Positions 20,691-32,885 of a stretch of DNA of 64,000 bases are shown here, one piece after another (position 1 is the first letter of the stretch; each line of letters opens with the position of its first letter). Position numbers and translations under genes: made by a program. The stretch covers positions 44,024,103 to 44,088,102 of the forward strand of contig CM075760.1 in assembly GCA_037974335.1 (NCBI GenBank). The letters are read 5' to 3'. This stretch comes from Prionace glauca (taxonomy: Eukaryota > Chordata > Chondrichthyes > Carcharhiniformes > Carcharhinidae). The notes under the pieces were generated by a model. It saw nothing but the letters and a program-made list of their open reading frames with translations. It had not been told where the DNA came from and made no database searches.

Positions 20691-21480
20691 AGAATCTCAT
20701 GGTCTGCATTAACGTTTGGCCCTGCGTTAATGTGTGTGCGTGAGGGTTAATGAACATGTTCATTTTCTTGTGCTTGTTGATTTGTGTTGTTGTGTTTGTG
20801 CGTCTGTGTATATTTTATTTGGCTGACATTGTGGATGCATGCCTCTTATTGTGTGAAGTCGATACATATTTACTAATGTCACACACAATGTGTGCATGTG
20901 TTCATGCCTACTTTAATATGTTGATTTCTGTCACACGGGGATGGTTTCCTTCCCATTCTGTGTGAGCCTGTTTCTCAGTCTTTTTGTGCACATGTCTGTT
21001 AACATATTAGTGTCTGTATATCCGTGTTGATATCTTCATAACGATGTTTGTGTTTCCGTGTGAAGCAATGTGTGCTATGGTGTTCTGTTCTATTTGAGCG
21101 TGGTAATGTTTTGTGTGTAAAAGTTTGACTCTCTGGCCATCTGTGTGCAGTCTGTTAATGTGTACATATGTATTTTCCATGTTTGCGTGTTAATGTGGAG
21201 AACATTACGTGTCTCTGTATCTATATTCCTGTCAGTGTGAATATCTAATAACATGTATTCATCTGAATGTATGTATGTGGATCTGCATGCATGTGCTTCT
21301 GTCTGGAATGTGAATATGCATGTATCTGTTTGAGCTTGGATCTGTGTACCTATTTGCATATGTTTATGCGTGTGTTGTACTTGTGTGTTTGCATTTCTCT
21401 GTGTGTGTATGTGTGTTTGTACATATTTGATTATTTACGTGCATGTTGTTTTTCTGCCTGTTTGTACAAGTTCATGTCGT
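20691..21480. repeat. GT-rich low-complexity tract
   Basis: Irregular TGTG/TGTA/CATG words on the plus strand. Continues at 23547-23887 on the far side of a CR1, so it was one tract before the insertion. Reading frames here are composition artefacts. Confidence 0.7.
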
Positions 21481-22180
21481 CAGTCTCTGGTATAGTACCA
21501 GAAGATTGGAGGACAGCAAATGTTGTCCCATTGTTTAAGAAGGGGAGAAGGGACTTCCCTGGGAATTATAGACCGGTGAGTCTTACTTCTGTGGTGGGTA
21601 AGGTTTTGGAAAGGATTATTAGAGACAGGATTTATAGTTATTTGGAAAGTAATGAGTTGATTAGAGATAGTCAGCATGGTTTTGTAGCGGGTAGGTCATG
21701 CCTTACTAACCTTATCGAGTTCTTTGAGAAAGTGACCAAAGAGGTGGATAGGGGTAAGGCAGTTGATGTGGTGTATATGGATTTTAGCAAGGCGTTTGAT
21801 AAGGTTCACCATGGTAGGCTTCTGCAGAAAATGCAGATGTATGGGATTGGGGGTGATCTAGGTAATTGGATCAGGAATTGGCTAGCAGATAGGAGACAGA
21901 GAGTGGTGGTTGATGGGAAATATTCGTCATGGAGTTCGGTTACAAGTGGTGTGCCTCAGGGATCTGTTTTGGGGCCACTGCTGTTTGTAATTTTTATTAA
22001 TGATCTGGATGAGGGTATAGTTGGGTGGATTAGTAAGTTTGCTGATGACACCAAAGTCGGAGGTGTGGTAGATTGTGAGGAAGGGTGTCATAGTTTGCAG
22101 GATGACTTAGAAAGGTTGCAGAGCTGGGCTGAGAGGTGGCGAATGGAGTTTAATGTGGAGAAGTGTGAGGTAATTCATTT
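21481..22180 (+). mobile_element. CR1-B LINE, first half (RT)
   Basis: RT reads [61 protein letters not shown] and a FADD box (SKFADDTK). 5' truncated into GT-rich DNA. The frame is interrupted at 22181 by a CR1-A and resumes at 22798. Confidence 0.92.
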
Positions 22181-22797
22181 CATAAGAACATAAGAAATAG
22201 GAGCAGGAGTAGGCCATCTGGCCCTTCGAGCCTGCCCCGCCATTCAATAAGATCATGGCTGATCTGTCGTGGCTCAGTTCCACCTTCCCGCCCTCTCCCC
22301 ATAACCCTTAATCCCTTCTCTTATCAAAAACCCATCAACCCGTTTCTTAAAAATATTTAGCGAGGCAGCCTCCACCACTTCAACGGGCAGAGAATTCCAG
22401 AGATTCACCACCCTTTGAGTGAAGAAGTTCCTCCTCAACTCTGTTCTAAACCGCCCCCCCTTTATCTTGAGGCTGTGCCCCCTAGTCCTACTGTCTTTTT
22501 TGAGCGGGAACAGTCTCTCCACCTCTATCCTATCCATCCCATTCATCATCTTATACGTCTCAATGAGATCTCCCCTCATTCTTCTAAACTCTAACGAGTA
22601 CAAGCCTAGTTTATTCAGCCTCTCCTCATAGCTCAATCCCCTCAACTCCGGTATCAGCCGAGTAAACCTCCTCTGCACTCCCTCCAGGGCCAAAACATCC
22701 TTGCGCAGGTGCGGCGCCCAAAACTGCACACAGTACTCCAGCTGCGGCCTCACCAATGCCCTGTACAGCTGCAGCAAGACCTCCCTACTTTTATATT
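22181..22797 (-). mobile_element. CR1-A inserted in CR1-B
   Basis: Tail CATAAGAACATAAGAA at 22181, then the RT C-terminus (LLQLYRALVRPQLEY ... IKGYGERAGRW) open for 167 codons. 5' truncated at about 22797. Nearly identical to the copies at 16857, 34027 and 62631. Confidence 0.92.
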
Positions 22798-23546
22798 CGG
22801 TAGGAATAACAGATGTGTTGAGTATAGGGCTAACGGGAGGACTTTGAATAGTGTGGAGGAGCAGAGGGATCTAGGTGTATGTGTACATAGATCCCTGAAA
22901 GTTGGGAATCAAGTAGATAAAGTTGTTAAGAAGGCATACGGAGTTTTGGCGTTTATTGGTAGGGGGATTGAATTTAGGAGTCGTAGCGTCATGATGCAAC
23001 TGTACACATCTCTGGTGCGGCCGCACTTGGAGTTTTGTGTGCAGTTCTGGTCCCCACATTACAAGAAGGATGTAGAGGCTTTGGAGAGGGTGCAGAGGAG
23101 GTTTACCAGGATGTTGCCTGGTATGGAGGGGAGATCCTATGAGGAGAGATTGAGAGATTTGGGGTTGTTTTCGCTGGAAAGAAGGCGGCTAAGAGGGGAT
23201 CTCATTGAAACATATAAGATGATTAGAGGTTTAGACAGGGTAGATAGTGATAGCCTTTTTCCTAGGATGGAGAAAGCTAACACGAGGGGGCACGATTTTA
23301 AATTAAGGGGGGGTAGTTATAGGACAGATGTCAGGGGTAGGTTCTTTACCCAGAGGGTGGTGAGGGACTGGAATGCCCTGCCAGCTGCAGTTGTAAATGC
23401 ACCTAGTTTGGGGGCGTTTAAAAGATCTGTGGATAGGTTTATGGATGAAAAGGGATTGGTTTAGGCTAGTGGGTCATTGTTTTGTAACTGGTCGGCGCAA
23501 CATCGTGGGCCGAAGGGCCTGTTCTGCGCTGTAATGTTCTATGTTC
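22798..23546 (+). mobile_element. CR1-B LINE, second half and tail
   Basis: Resumes exactly where the first half stopped: GTAGGAATAACAGATG, then QRDLGVCVHRSLK, YTSLVRPHLEFCVQFW, FTRMLPGMEG and an intact C-terminus ending DEKGLV. The tail is GGGCCGAAGGGCCTGTTCTG followed by TTCTATG repeats. Confidence 0.92.
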
Positions 23547-23887
23547 TATGTGTGTGTGTGAGTATGCGGGTGTAAGTGTGTGTGTGGTGAGGGAGAGAAT
23601 GAATGTATGTGTGCCTCTGTACATTTGTGCATGGTAGTATTTGTGTCAGAGCGTATTTGTGTGTGTGTGTGTGTATTGTTGTTCGCGTATGTGTTGCCCA
23701 TGAGTGTATTTGCGTGAGCGTGCTTGTTTGTGTTCGTTTGTGTATATCTTGTATGAACTTATGGTGTATGAATACATATTTGTATGCATGCATGTTTCTC
23801 TGTGTTTTGTGAATGTATTTATGTGTGTTGTGCACATGTGTGCCTTTGTGTTTGTGCATGAATGTGCTTGTCCGTTTTTCTATATGC
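23547..23887. repeat. GT-rich low-complexity tract (continued)
   Basis: Same composition as 20691-21480: TGTGTG, GTATTTGTG, CATGCATG words. No gene. Confidence 0.7.
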
Positions 23888-24495
23888 CGCCCCTTTTTTT
23901 AAATGACTAAGCTAGTCCCAATTGCCTGCATTTGGTCCATATCCCTTGATAGCAATCTTAAGACAAAATTGCACCCGCCTCTACTACTACCTCTGGCAAT
24001 TTGTTCCAGACACTCACCATGCTGTGTCTGAAAAGTCACCCCTCTGGACCCTTTTGTATCTCTCCCCTCTCATCTTAAACCTATGGCCTCTAGTTTTAGA
24101 CTTCCCCACCTTTGGAAAAAGATATTGACTATCGAGCTGATCTATGCACCAGAGGAAAAACATCCCAGTCTATCCAGCGTCTCTTTATAACTCAAACCAT
24201 CAAGTCCCAGAAGCATCCTAATAAATCTTTTCTGCATTCTTTCTAGTTTAATAATATCCTGTCTATAATAAGGTGACCAGAACTGTGTGCAGTATTACAA
24301 GTGGTCTTGCCAATGTCTTGTGCAACTTCAACAAGACGTCCCAACTCCTGTATTCAATGTTCTGACTAATGAAACCAAGCATGCCGAATGCCTTCTTCAC
24401 CACCCTGTCCATCTGTGATTCCACTTTCAATGAGCTATGAACATGTACCCCTAGATCTCTTTGTTCTACAACTCTCCCCAATTCACTACCATTAA
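23888..24495 (-). mobile_element. CR1-D LINE, 3' half
   Basis: Old CR1 on the minus strand: GNSCQTLTMLCLKSHPSG-like decayed RT end, with 3' UTR at the left. Interrupted at ATTAA (24491-24495) by CR1-A and resuming at ATTAA (28241-28245). Confidence 0.8.
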
Positions 24496-27400
24496 GAACA
24501 TAAGAAATAGGAGCAGGAGTAGGCCATCTGGCCCTTCGAGCCTGCCCCGCCATTCAATACGATCATGGCTGATCTGTCGTGACTCAGCTCCACCTTCCTG
24601 CCTCTCCCCATAACCCTTAATCCCTTCTCTTATCAAAAACCATCAACCCGTTTCTTAAAAATATTTAGCGAGGCAGCCTCCACCACTTCAACGGGCAGAG
24701 AATTCCAGAGATTCACCACCCTTTGAGTGAAGAAGTTCCTCCTCAACTCTGTTCTAAACCGCCCCCCCCTTTATCTTGAGGCTGTGCCCCCTAGTCCTAC
24801 TGTCTTTTTTGAGCGGGAAGAGTCTCTCCACCTCTATCCTATCCATCCCATATCATCTTATACGTCTCAATGAGATCTCCCCTCATTCTTCTAAACTCTA
24901 ACGAGTACAAGCCTAGTTTATTCAGCCTCTCCTCATAGCTCAATCCCCTCAACTCCGGTATCAGCCGAGTAAACCTCCTCTGCACTCCCTCCAGGTCCAA
25001 AATATCCTTGCGCAGGTGCGGCGCCCAAAACTGCACACAGTACTCCAGCTGCGGCCTCACCAATGCCCTATACAGCTGTAGCAAGACCTCCCTACTTTTA
25101 TATTCAATCCCCCTCGCTATGAAGGCCAGCATCCCATTCGCCTTCCTGACCACCTGCTGCATCTGCAAGCTGGGTTTTTGCGACTCATGCACAAGGACCC
25201 CGAGGTCCCTCTGCACCGTCACCTGCTGCAGTTTTTCGCCCCGTAAGTAATAGTCTTTCCTACCATTCCTCCTACCAAAGTGGACCACCTCACACTTGCC
25301 AACATTAAATTCCATTTGCCATTTCCTGGCCCATTCGCCCAGCCTATCTAGATCCTTCTGCAGACTCTCCACACCCTCTGCACAATTTGCCTTTCCCCCA
25401 ATCTTGGTGTCATCAGCAAATTTCGACACCCTGCACTCGGTTCCCTCCTCCAGATCATCTATATAAATGGTACATAGCTGAGGCCCCAGCAGCGATCCCT
25501 GGGGCACCCCACTAGTCACCAACCGCCAATCCGAATAGCATCCATTGACCCCCACTCTCTGCCTCCTATTTGACAACCAATCCTCTATCCACGCTAACAC
25601 CCTACCCCCAACTCCATGTCCCCTGACCTTCTGCAATAACCTCTTGTGAGGTACCTTGTCAAACGCCTTCTGAAAATCCAGAAAGACCACATCCACCGGC
25701 TCTCCTCTATCCACTGCCCCAGACACATCCTCATAGAACTCCAGTAAATTTGTCAGACACGACTTCCCTTTAATGAAACCGTGTTGCGTCCGCCCTATCA
25801 AGCAATTCCCCTCAAGATGCCTCGCTATTTCCTCCTTAATGACGGTTTCTAACATTTTACCTACCACAGACGTTAAACTAACCGGCCTATAATTCCCCGC
25901 CTTTTGCCTGGCACCCTTCTTAAACAACAGCGTAACATTAGCCGTTTTCCAATCTTCTGGCACTTCCCCGGAATCCAGCGACGTCTGGAAAATAACCACC
26001 AAGGCTTCCACTATCACCTCCGCCATTTCTTTCAGAACCCTCGGATGCATTCCATCCGGTCCTGGGGACTTGTCCACAATCAGCCCCTCCAGTCTGTCGA
26101 GCACCACCTCTCTAGTAACAGTCATGTCATTAAGACCCTCCATTCCTACCACCTTTCCATCGCTAACACCCGGCAAATTATCCACGTCCTCCTCCGTGAA
26201 GACAGAAACAAAAAAGTTATTCAAGACCTTAGCCATATCCCCATCCCCTACCACTAGCTCCCCTTTCTCATCCTCTAAAGGACCAACGTTTACCCTAGCC
26301 AGCCTCTTCCTTTTTATATATTTATAAAAACTCTTGCTATCCTTTTTATATTAAGTGCTAGCCCAGCCTCATAGCTTCTCCTACCCTCCTTTATCAATTT
26401 CTTTGTCAATCTTTGTTGACATTTAAACCTTTCCCAATCCTCTTCTCGCCCACTGCTCTTAGCTACTCTAAACTCCTCCGCTTTTAATTTAACACTTTCC
26501 TTCACCTCCTTTGTTATCCACGGCTTATTACCTCTCCTCCTACTGTCCTTTTTAACCATCGGAATAAATTTCTGCTGAGCACCAAGAAAGATCTCCTTAA
26601 AGATCCTCCACTGCTCCTCAGCAGACCTACCTTCCAACGCGCTCCCCCAGTCCACATTCGCCAATTCTTCTCTCATCCTACCATACTCCCCACTATTCAA
26701 ACAAAGGACGCATGTCTGGGAACCCACTTTCTCCTCCTCCATCTGCACCAGAAACTCCACCATACAATGATCACTCTCTCCAAGAGGATCCTTCACCGCA
26801 AGGTCCCTAATTCTACCCGCCTCATTACATAGCACCAGATCCAAGATAGCTCGCTCCCTCGTCGGCTCCAACACACACTGTTCAAGGAAATTATCCCGGC
26901 AGCATTCCAAGAACTCCTCCTCGAGCCCACCTCGTCCAACATGGGTCGATCAATCAATATGCAGATTGAAATCTCCCATAACTACTGCCGTCCCATTCCT
27001 GCACGCTGCACTTATTTGCGCGTTAACAGCCCGCCCCACCTCCAGATCATTATTCGGGGGCCTATAGACGACACCCACTAGCGTCTTCCTCCCTTTTCTG
27101 TTCCTAATCTCCACCCACAACGATTCCACTTTCTGCTCCTTGGCTCCGATATCATCCCTTGCTACCACCTTGATACTATTCTTAATCAGCAGAGCTACGC
27201 CACCACCTCTTTCCTCCTGCCTATCCTTCCTAAACACTTGATAACCCTGTACATTCATCTCCCAGTCCCTGTCACCTTGCAGCCATGTCTCTGTAATGGC
27301 CACCAGATCATATCCATTTGTGTCGATCTGCGCCATCAGCTCATCCACTTTATTCCGAATGCTTCGTGCATTCAGATAAAGCGCTTTCATCCCAGCCTTC

Positions 27401-28240
27401 ACCTGGACCCTACTTGCCGTAACGCCACCAATTGGGACATCCTTGGCCTCTTCCCTTACCTGTACCCTATCCTTAACTTTAGACCTCATAGCGTCACCTA
27501 CCCTCGCACCCTCCCCCCCCCTAATTAGTTTAAAGCCCTGTCTACAGTCCTCTTTACTCGATTCGCCAGCACTCTGGTCCCAGCATGATTCAGACCAACC
27601 CCATCCTGCCCGAACAGGTCCCACCTACCCCAATACTGGTGCCAATGCCCCATAAATTCGAACCCATTCCTCCCACACCAATCCCTGAGCCACCCATTTA
27701 CTTCCTTTATCCTATCAACCCTATGCCCGTCTGCCCTCGGTTCAGGCAGTAGCCCAGAGATAACCACCTTGTCGGTTCTACTTTTTAATTCCATTCCCAG
27801 CTTCTCATACTCCCTTCCCAGATTCTCAGTCCGCATTTTGCCTATGTCGCCGGCACCCACATGTACTACAACGACCGGGTTCTCACCCTCCCACTCCAGA
27901 TTCCTCTGCAGCCCAGCTGCGACATCCTGTACCCGAGCACCAGGCAGACAACACACCCTTCTGTGCACTTTGTCATTGTGACAAAGGACAGTGTCAATAC
28001 CCTTCACCCCACTATCCCCAATCACTACTACGTTCCTTTTCCCCTTCTCTTTGCCTATGTCCTGCTGCATCACTGCACCGTGTGCAGTTTGCTCACCAAC
28101 CTCTCTTGCCTCGTCCTCTTCCAGACTGGAAGCAAGAACCTCAAACCTGTTATGCAGGTTAAGAGGCTGAGGCCTCCGCTCCTCACCCCCCTTCCTCCTC
28201 CCAGCAGCCCCCTTTTGTCCCTGACCCTTAGATTTAGCAG
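24496..28240 (-). mobile_element. CR1-A LINE, 3.7 kb with ORF1 esterase, EN and RT
   Basis: The longest CR1 in the window. ORF1 part (27525-28240) is an SGNH-type esterase: nucleophile motif VVVIGDSGVKG, HVGAGDIGK, and DGVGLNHAGT carrying the Asp/His pair. EN (about 26314-27400) has LNARSIRNK, ITETWL, YRPPNN, MGDFN and SDHCMVEF, broken by TGG-to-TGA at about 26948 (HID-stop-STHVG). RT 24839-26254 has all boxes, with FADD. About three frame breaks in all. ATTAA target-site duplication. Only the extreme 5' end is missing. Confidence 0.92.
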
Positions 28241-28860
28241 ATTAACTAAGCCCTACCCTGGTTTGATCTATCAAAATGCATCACCTCGCATTAAATTAAA
28301 TTCCATCTGTCAATCGTCAGCCCACTGGCCCAATTGATCAAGAACCCACTGCAATCCAAACTAACCTTCTTCACTGTCCACTAAGCCACTCACCTTGGTG
28401 TTATCTGCAAACTTAGTAATCATGCCTCCTAAATTCTCATCCAAATCATTAATACAAATAACAGTGGACCCAGCACCGATCCCTGAGGCACACCGCTGGT
28501 CACAGGCTTCCAGTTTGAAAAACAACTCTCTACATCTACCCTCTGGTTTCTGCCATCAAGCTAATTTTGCATCCATTTAACTACCTCACATTGGATCCCG
28601 TGAGATTTAATCTTATGCAACAACCTACTATGTGGTATCTTATCCAAGGCCTTGCTAAAGTTCATGTAGACAACATCAACTGCACTGCCCTCATTTACCT
28701 TCTTGGTTCCCCCTTCAAAAACCTCAAACTTCTGAGACATGATTTTCCACTCACAAAGCCATGCTGACTGTCCCTAATCAGTCCTTGCCTCTCTAAATGC
28801 CTGTAGATTCTGTCTCTCAGAATACCTTCTACCAGCGTACCCACTACAGATGTGAGGCTC
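28241..28860 (-). mobile_element. CR1-D LINE, RT part
   Basis: Continuation of 23888-24495 beyond the inserted CR1-A. Decayed RT readable in reverse (KALDKIPHSRLLHK-, [12 protein letters not shown]-, [13 protein letters not shown]-like). Many stops. Ends at about 28860. Confidence 0.78.
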
Positions 28861-29034
28861 TTTAAAGTGCATCAAGGTAGAGAAATCCCCAGGGCCTAAT
28901 GAAGTGTATCCCAGGACATTGTGGGAGGCTAGAGAGGAAATTGCAAGTCCCCCAGCAGAGATATTTGAACTGACATCCATAGGTGAGGTGCCTGAAGATT
29001 GGAGGGTGGCAAATATTGTGCCTTTGTTTAAAAA
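28861..29034 (+). mobile_element. CR1-D piece, plus strand
   Basis: Reads HQGREIPRA-like decayed RT, then GEVPEDWRVANIVPLF. It is inverted relative to the adjacent CR1-D and abuts ZNF 3' UTR sequence. Confidence 0.7.
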
Positions 29035-29173
29035 CAGGGAAGCAAAGTTGTGAGACCGGCCAGTTAAGCAGAAAGAAACTCACTGACCCTCCCACTTCAA
29101 CTGTCAGAGTGAACATATTTCAGTGCTGGATGTGATTAACAGCAGCAATAACAGCAGAATCCAATGATTGTAA
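29035..29173 (-). other. 3' UTR of ZNF with a family-conserved element
   Basis: GCAAAGTTGTGAGACCGGCC (29045-29064), followed by AAGCAGAAAGAAA, is shared in reverse with the 3' UTRs at 46.2 and 49.5 kb and with 35.1 kb. Confidence 0.55.
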
Positions 29174-30127
29174 TCAATTATGAACTCGCTGGTGTCTCAA
29201 CAGGGTAGATGATTGAGTGAATCCTTTCCCACAGTCAGAGCAGGTGAATGGTCTCTCCCCAGTGTGGACTCGTTGGTGTCTTCTCAGGTTGGACAAATCT
29301 CGGAACTGCTTCCCACAATCAGAGCAGGTGAATGGTCTCTCCCCAGTGTGAACTCGCTGGTGTTTTTGCAGAGTGGATGAATCTTTGAATTTCTTTGTGC
29401 ACACTGTGCAGATGAACGGCTTCTCCTCAGTGTGAATTCGTTGGTGTGTCAGCAGATGGGTTGAATTTTTGAATCCCTTCCCACAGTCAGAACAGATGAA
29501 TGACCTCTCCTCGGTGTGAACCTGTTGGTGTCGCATCAGGTTGGATAACCATCTAAACCTTCTCGTGCAGAGAGAGCAGCTGAATTGTTTCTGCTCAGTG
29601 TGAACTCGCTGGTGTGTCTGCAGGTTGGATGACTGAGTGAATCCCTTTCCACACTGAGAGCAGGTAAACGGCCTCTCCCCAGTGTGAGCTCGCTGGTGTG
29701 TCAGCAAATCGGATAACTGATTGAATCTCTTCCCACACTCAGAGCAGCTAAATGGCCTCTCCCCAGTGTGAATTCGCTGATGTGTCTGCAGGTTGGATAA
29801 CTGAGTGAATCTTTTCCCACACTCAGAGCAAGCAAATGGCCTCTCCCCAGAGTGAACTCGCTGATGTATCTTCAGGGTGGATGAATGTTTGAAACCTTTC
29901 CCACATGCTGTGCAGGTGAATGGCCTTTCCTTCATGTGAATTCGCTGGTGTGTCAGCAGGTGGGATGAATTTGTGAATCCCTTCCCACAATCAGAGCAGG
30001 TAAACGGCCGCTCCCCGGTGTGAATACGTCGATGAGTTTCTAGTTTTGAGGGGGTTATGAATCTCTTTCCACAGTCCTCACATTTCCACGGTTTCTCTGT
30101 GGTGTAGGTGTCCTCGTGTCTCTCCAT
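29174..30127 (-). CDS. 11-finger C2H2 protein, 317 aa, intact
   Basis: The ATG at 30125-30127 gives [23 protein letters not shown], and eleven canonical fingers follow with no break to a stop after HQRVHN. Fingers 7 and 9 have Thr-Arg/Thr-Lys in place of Gly-Lys (CTRRF, CTKKF), a mild variant. The terminal exon starts at 30434 after CTTTTACAG (30435-30437). Intron 1 runs to a canonical donor ATCT|GTAAGT at 32373/32372, and the promoter block lies at 32.4-32.9 kb. This is the cleanest gene of the window: promoter, exon 1, splice sites and open frame all present. No effector domain. Likely nuclear DNA-binding; target unknown. Confidence 0.93.
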   Translation of the reverse strand: MERHEDTYTTEKPWKCEDCGKRFITPSKLETHRRIHTGERPFTCSDCGKGFTNSSHLLTHQRIHMKERPFTCTACGKGFKHSSTLKIHQRVHSGERPFACSECGKRFTQLSNLQTHQRIHTGERPFSCSECGKRFNQLSDLLTHQRAHTGERPFTCSQCGKGFTQSSNLQTHQRVHTEQKQFSCSLCTRRFRWLSNLMRHQQVHTEERSFICSDCGKGFKNSTHLLTHQRIHTEEKPFICTVCTKKFKDSSTLQKHQRVHTGERPFTCSDCGKQFRDLSNLRRHQRVHTGERPFTCSDCGKGFTQSSTLLRHQRVHN

Positions 30128-30434
30128 GTTCAACAATCAAATTAAGTTTCCACACACAGGACACACATAGGGTCTTTCCCGGCTCCAAATGGGAATGTTT
30201 CTTCAAGCTGTGTAACTGGTTAAGGCAGGAACAATCAGTTCAAAGTGCGTGTGCTGATGCTTTTCTCGTCACACTGAGAATTAATAACTGATGAAGCTGA
30301 TAGAGCAGACAATTATTTCTCCATCTAGATTCAAAGGCCACTGATCTTCACTTTGCAATGAATCAACTGAATCTTTCAGATCCTGATGCAACGTTTGGTT
30401 TGAGATTTCTGGCTTAAATCCTCATTTCTAACAT
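30128..30434 (-). other. Leader of ZNF terminal exon and acceptor
   Basis: Family-typical leader (AAGCTGTGTAACTGGTTAAG in reverse order of transcription) and a strong acceptor TTCTTTTACAG ending at 30435. Confidence 0.7.
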
Positions 30435-30567
30435 CTGTAAAAGAAGTTGACAAAAGTAATCAGCGTTAGTACAGGATAGACATTCAGAACAGACAATTCT
30501 AGTTTCTCTGGAGCATTTTTTCCCCCTTTCATTCCCCAAAAGCTGTAAGTTTCCATCTCACACATTG

Positions 30568-30806
30568 AGAGGCAATTCCCTAGTGGTATTATCACTAGAC
30601 TATTAATCCAAAATTCAGCTAATGTTTGGGGACCCAGGTTTGAATCCTGCCACGGCAAATGGTAGAATTTGAATTCAGTACAAACATGTGGAATTAAGAA
30701 TCTATTGATGATTGTGAAACTATTGTAGATTGTCGGAAAACCCCATCACTAATGCTTTTTAGGGAAGAAAATCTGCCATCCTCACCTGGCATGGCCACCA
30801 AAGGCA
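30568..30806 (+). mobile_element. SINE-C, first part, split by insertions
   Basis: Head GGGGACCCAGGTTTGAATCC and body up to CTCACCTGGCATGGCCAC. Its end appears at about 31967-32068 and again at 32161-32192, after other elements. Confidence 0.75.
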
Positions 30807-31128
30807 CAGTACAAAGAACAAAACAGCACGGGAAACAGGCCCTTCGGCCCAACGAGCCCGCGCCGCCGTCCCATGGTCAGTGACCTATTCATGACTCTAG
30901 TCTATGCCTAATGTGTGAGGATCAGGGAGGTCCAATATAGGGACAATTTGTTACCCAATCAATCAGCCTAAAAGCACATTTTTGGGATGTGGGAGGAAAC
31001 CGGAGCACCCGGAGGAAACCCACGCAACCACGGGGAGAACGCGCAAACTCCCACGGACACAGGCCCAACTCCATGTGTCCACACAGCAACAGAGATAGCC
31101 TCTGTGCTGCCATGATGCCCTCGAGATG
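30807..31128 (-). mobile_element. SINE-B nested in SINE-C
   Basis: Minus strand: tail CAAAGAACAAAACAGCACGG, then ACAGGCCCTTCGGCCCAACG, and a body with GGAGGAAACCCACGCAACC. Lacks the 5' extension of the other two copies. Confidence 0.8.
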
Positions 31129-31966
31129 GTAAGTGCCTGTGGATAAAAAATTCATTATTAAAGACTCTATATCCCTGAGGCTAAAACTGACCCCAAGCCT
31201 ACAATGCTTAGTAAGGCCTGCTATATCCCCCTATATGTAGACCGCTCATGTGGCTGTCCAAGTGACTCTTGAACAACCCTAGCGTGCCTGCTTCCACCAC
31301 CTTACTCGGCAGTGCATTCCACATCCCCACTACCCTTTGTGTGAAAAACTGCCCTCTAACATTAGTCTTATATCTAGCCCCCCTCACCTTAAGCCCGTGA
31401 CCCCTCGTTCTATCCATTTCTAATAGCGGAAAAAGCTTATCACCATCTACTCTATCTGTCCCCTTCATAATCTTATAAACCTCTATTAAATCCCCCCTCA
31501 GCCGACGTCTCTCAAGGGAAAACAGCCCAAGTGCGTTCAATCTTTCCTCGTAAGACAGCCCTTCCATACCAGGCAACATCCTGGTAAATCTCCTCTGCAC
31601 TCTCTCCAGGATCTCTACATCCTTCCGGTAGTACGGCGACCAGAACTGGACGCAGTACTCCAGGTGAGGCCTAACCAACGTTCTATACAACTGCAACATC
31701 AGACTCCTACTCTTATATTCTATACCCCTTCCTATGAAGGCTAACATGCCATACGCTTTCCTCATCACATTCTGCACCTGCACCAACACCTTCAGGGACT
31801 TGTGTACCTGCACCCCCAGGTCTCTCTGTGTATCTATACTCCGGATAGTTCTACCTTTTATCATATAACTCCCTTCCACATTATTCCGGCCAAAGTGCAT
31901 CACCTCGCATTTCTCCAGATTAAATTCCATTTGCCATCTATCTGCCCAATCTACCAGCCTATCTAG
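31129..31966 (-). mobile_element. CR1-F LINE, 3' end, nested in SINE-C
   Basis: An open frame of 240 codons (31208-31930) covers the RT C-terminus: MEFNLEKCEVMHFGRNN, DTQRDLGVQVHKSLK, FTRMLPGMEGLSYEERL, TRGHGLKVRGARY. 5' truncated after ATCTAGG at 31966. Related to 39891-40968. Confidence 0.9.
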
Positions 31967-32192
31967 GTAATGTGCTGATTCACCTTGGTTTACTGGGGCG
32001 TTTCAGAGGGCAATCGGTTCAAGGGCACTGAGGGCTGGGCAATAAATGCTGGCCAGCCAGCAATGATGTGGAGATGCCGGCGTTGGACTGGGGTAAATAC
32101 AGTCAGACAATTCACAACACCAGGTTAAAAGTCCAACAGGTTCATTTGGTAGCAAAAGTCAGTGATGCCCATGTCTCATGAATGAAGAAAAA
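31967..32192 (+). mobile_element. End of SINE-C with a Penelope scrap inside
   Basis: The SINE-C end CTGGGCAATAAATGCTGG (about 32036) is split at about 32069 by a Penelope-like terminal scrap (GAGATGCCGGCGTTGGACTG ... GGTTCATTTGGTAGC). It then resumes GTGATGCCCATGTCTCATG. Confidence 0.7.
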
Positions 32193-32373
32193 ATAACTCT
32201 CCTTCCATTCTCATTCTGCTGGATATAATACTGAACCTCCACAGGCTGATTGACAGAGCTGGGCCAAACTTTCCAGAGTCTACAACCTCCCTAGATTCAC
32301 TCCCTTTCCCTTTCGTTGCAGCAAGTCAACAATTCCCCCAGAATGAGAAGAAATAGAAAGTATTTTACTTACA

Positions 32374-32885
32374 GATGTTGGCCTCTTTTAGGTATGGCTT
32401 GTTATCCAACTGACCAACAAAAGAGGACATTTCAGTCTGTCTGAAGTTCAATCTGCATTGTCACAAAGATCGCGCTCTGATTGGCTGGAGGGCCACAGTC
32501 CTTCCGGTCCTCCAACTCTTCCCATTGGTCAACAATTGAACGTGAAGGTCAGAGGGTGGGCTCTCCCCCGGAACATGCGCAGCTCCCCCTCTCCCTTGGA
32601 CATGCGCAGTCCAGGGCCGTGGGGGAGGGGGAGATCACCGAGCGGCTTCTCGCTCTGGCCGGAGCCGCCAGCCGCTTGTCTGGAAACCTTGGCTCGAGGA
32701 GAGGCAGGGGGAGGGGAGCAATGGGTGGGGGCGGGGCTCCCGGGTCCGCGCAGGCCCCGGCCTGCGCACAGGGACCCGCAGCCGTCACCGCGGAGCAGTG
32801 ATTCCTATTGGTTGTTTCAGTGATGGCTCCGTTGTGACGTCACAAAGCGGAAGTTGGCCAGTGATGATGTAATTTAAACAATGTC
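32374..32885. promoter_or_regulatory. CpG-rich promoter block P3 with exon 1 of the 29-kb gene
   Basis: Minus-strand exon 1 ends at 32373 (donor GTAAGT). The block holds ATTGG (32480-32484), GGAGGGCC, GGTCCTCC, ATTGG (32524-32528), two ACATGCGCA-type sites, one copy of the GC-box unit (TGGGGGCGGGGCTCCCGGG), a CRE TGACGTCA (32835-32842) and an ETS GGAAGT (32849-32854). Homologous to P5 and P6. Confidence 0.75.

Noticed and set aside
20691-21480. Immunoglobulin switch-like or RSS sequence near the M1 exon
   Set aside because: The tract is only GT-rich; no heptamer-spacer-nonamer pair was found, and sharks are not expected to have mammalian-type switch repeats.
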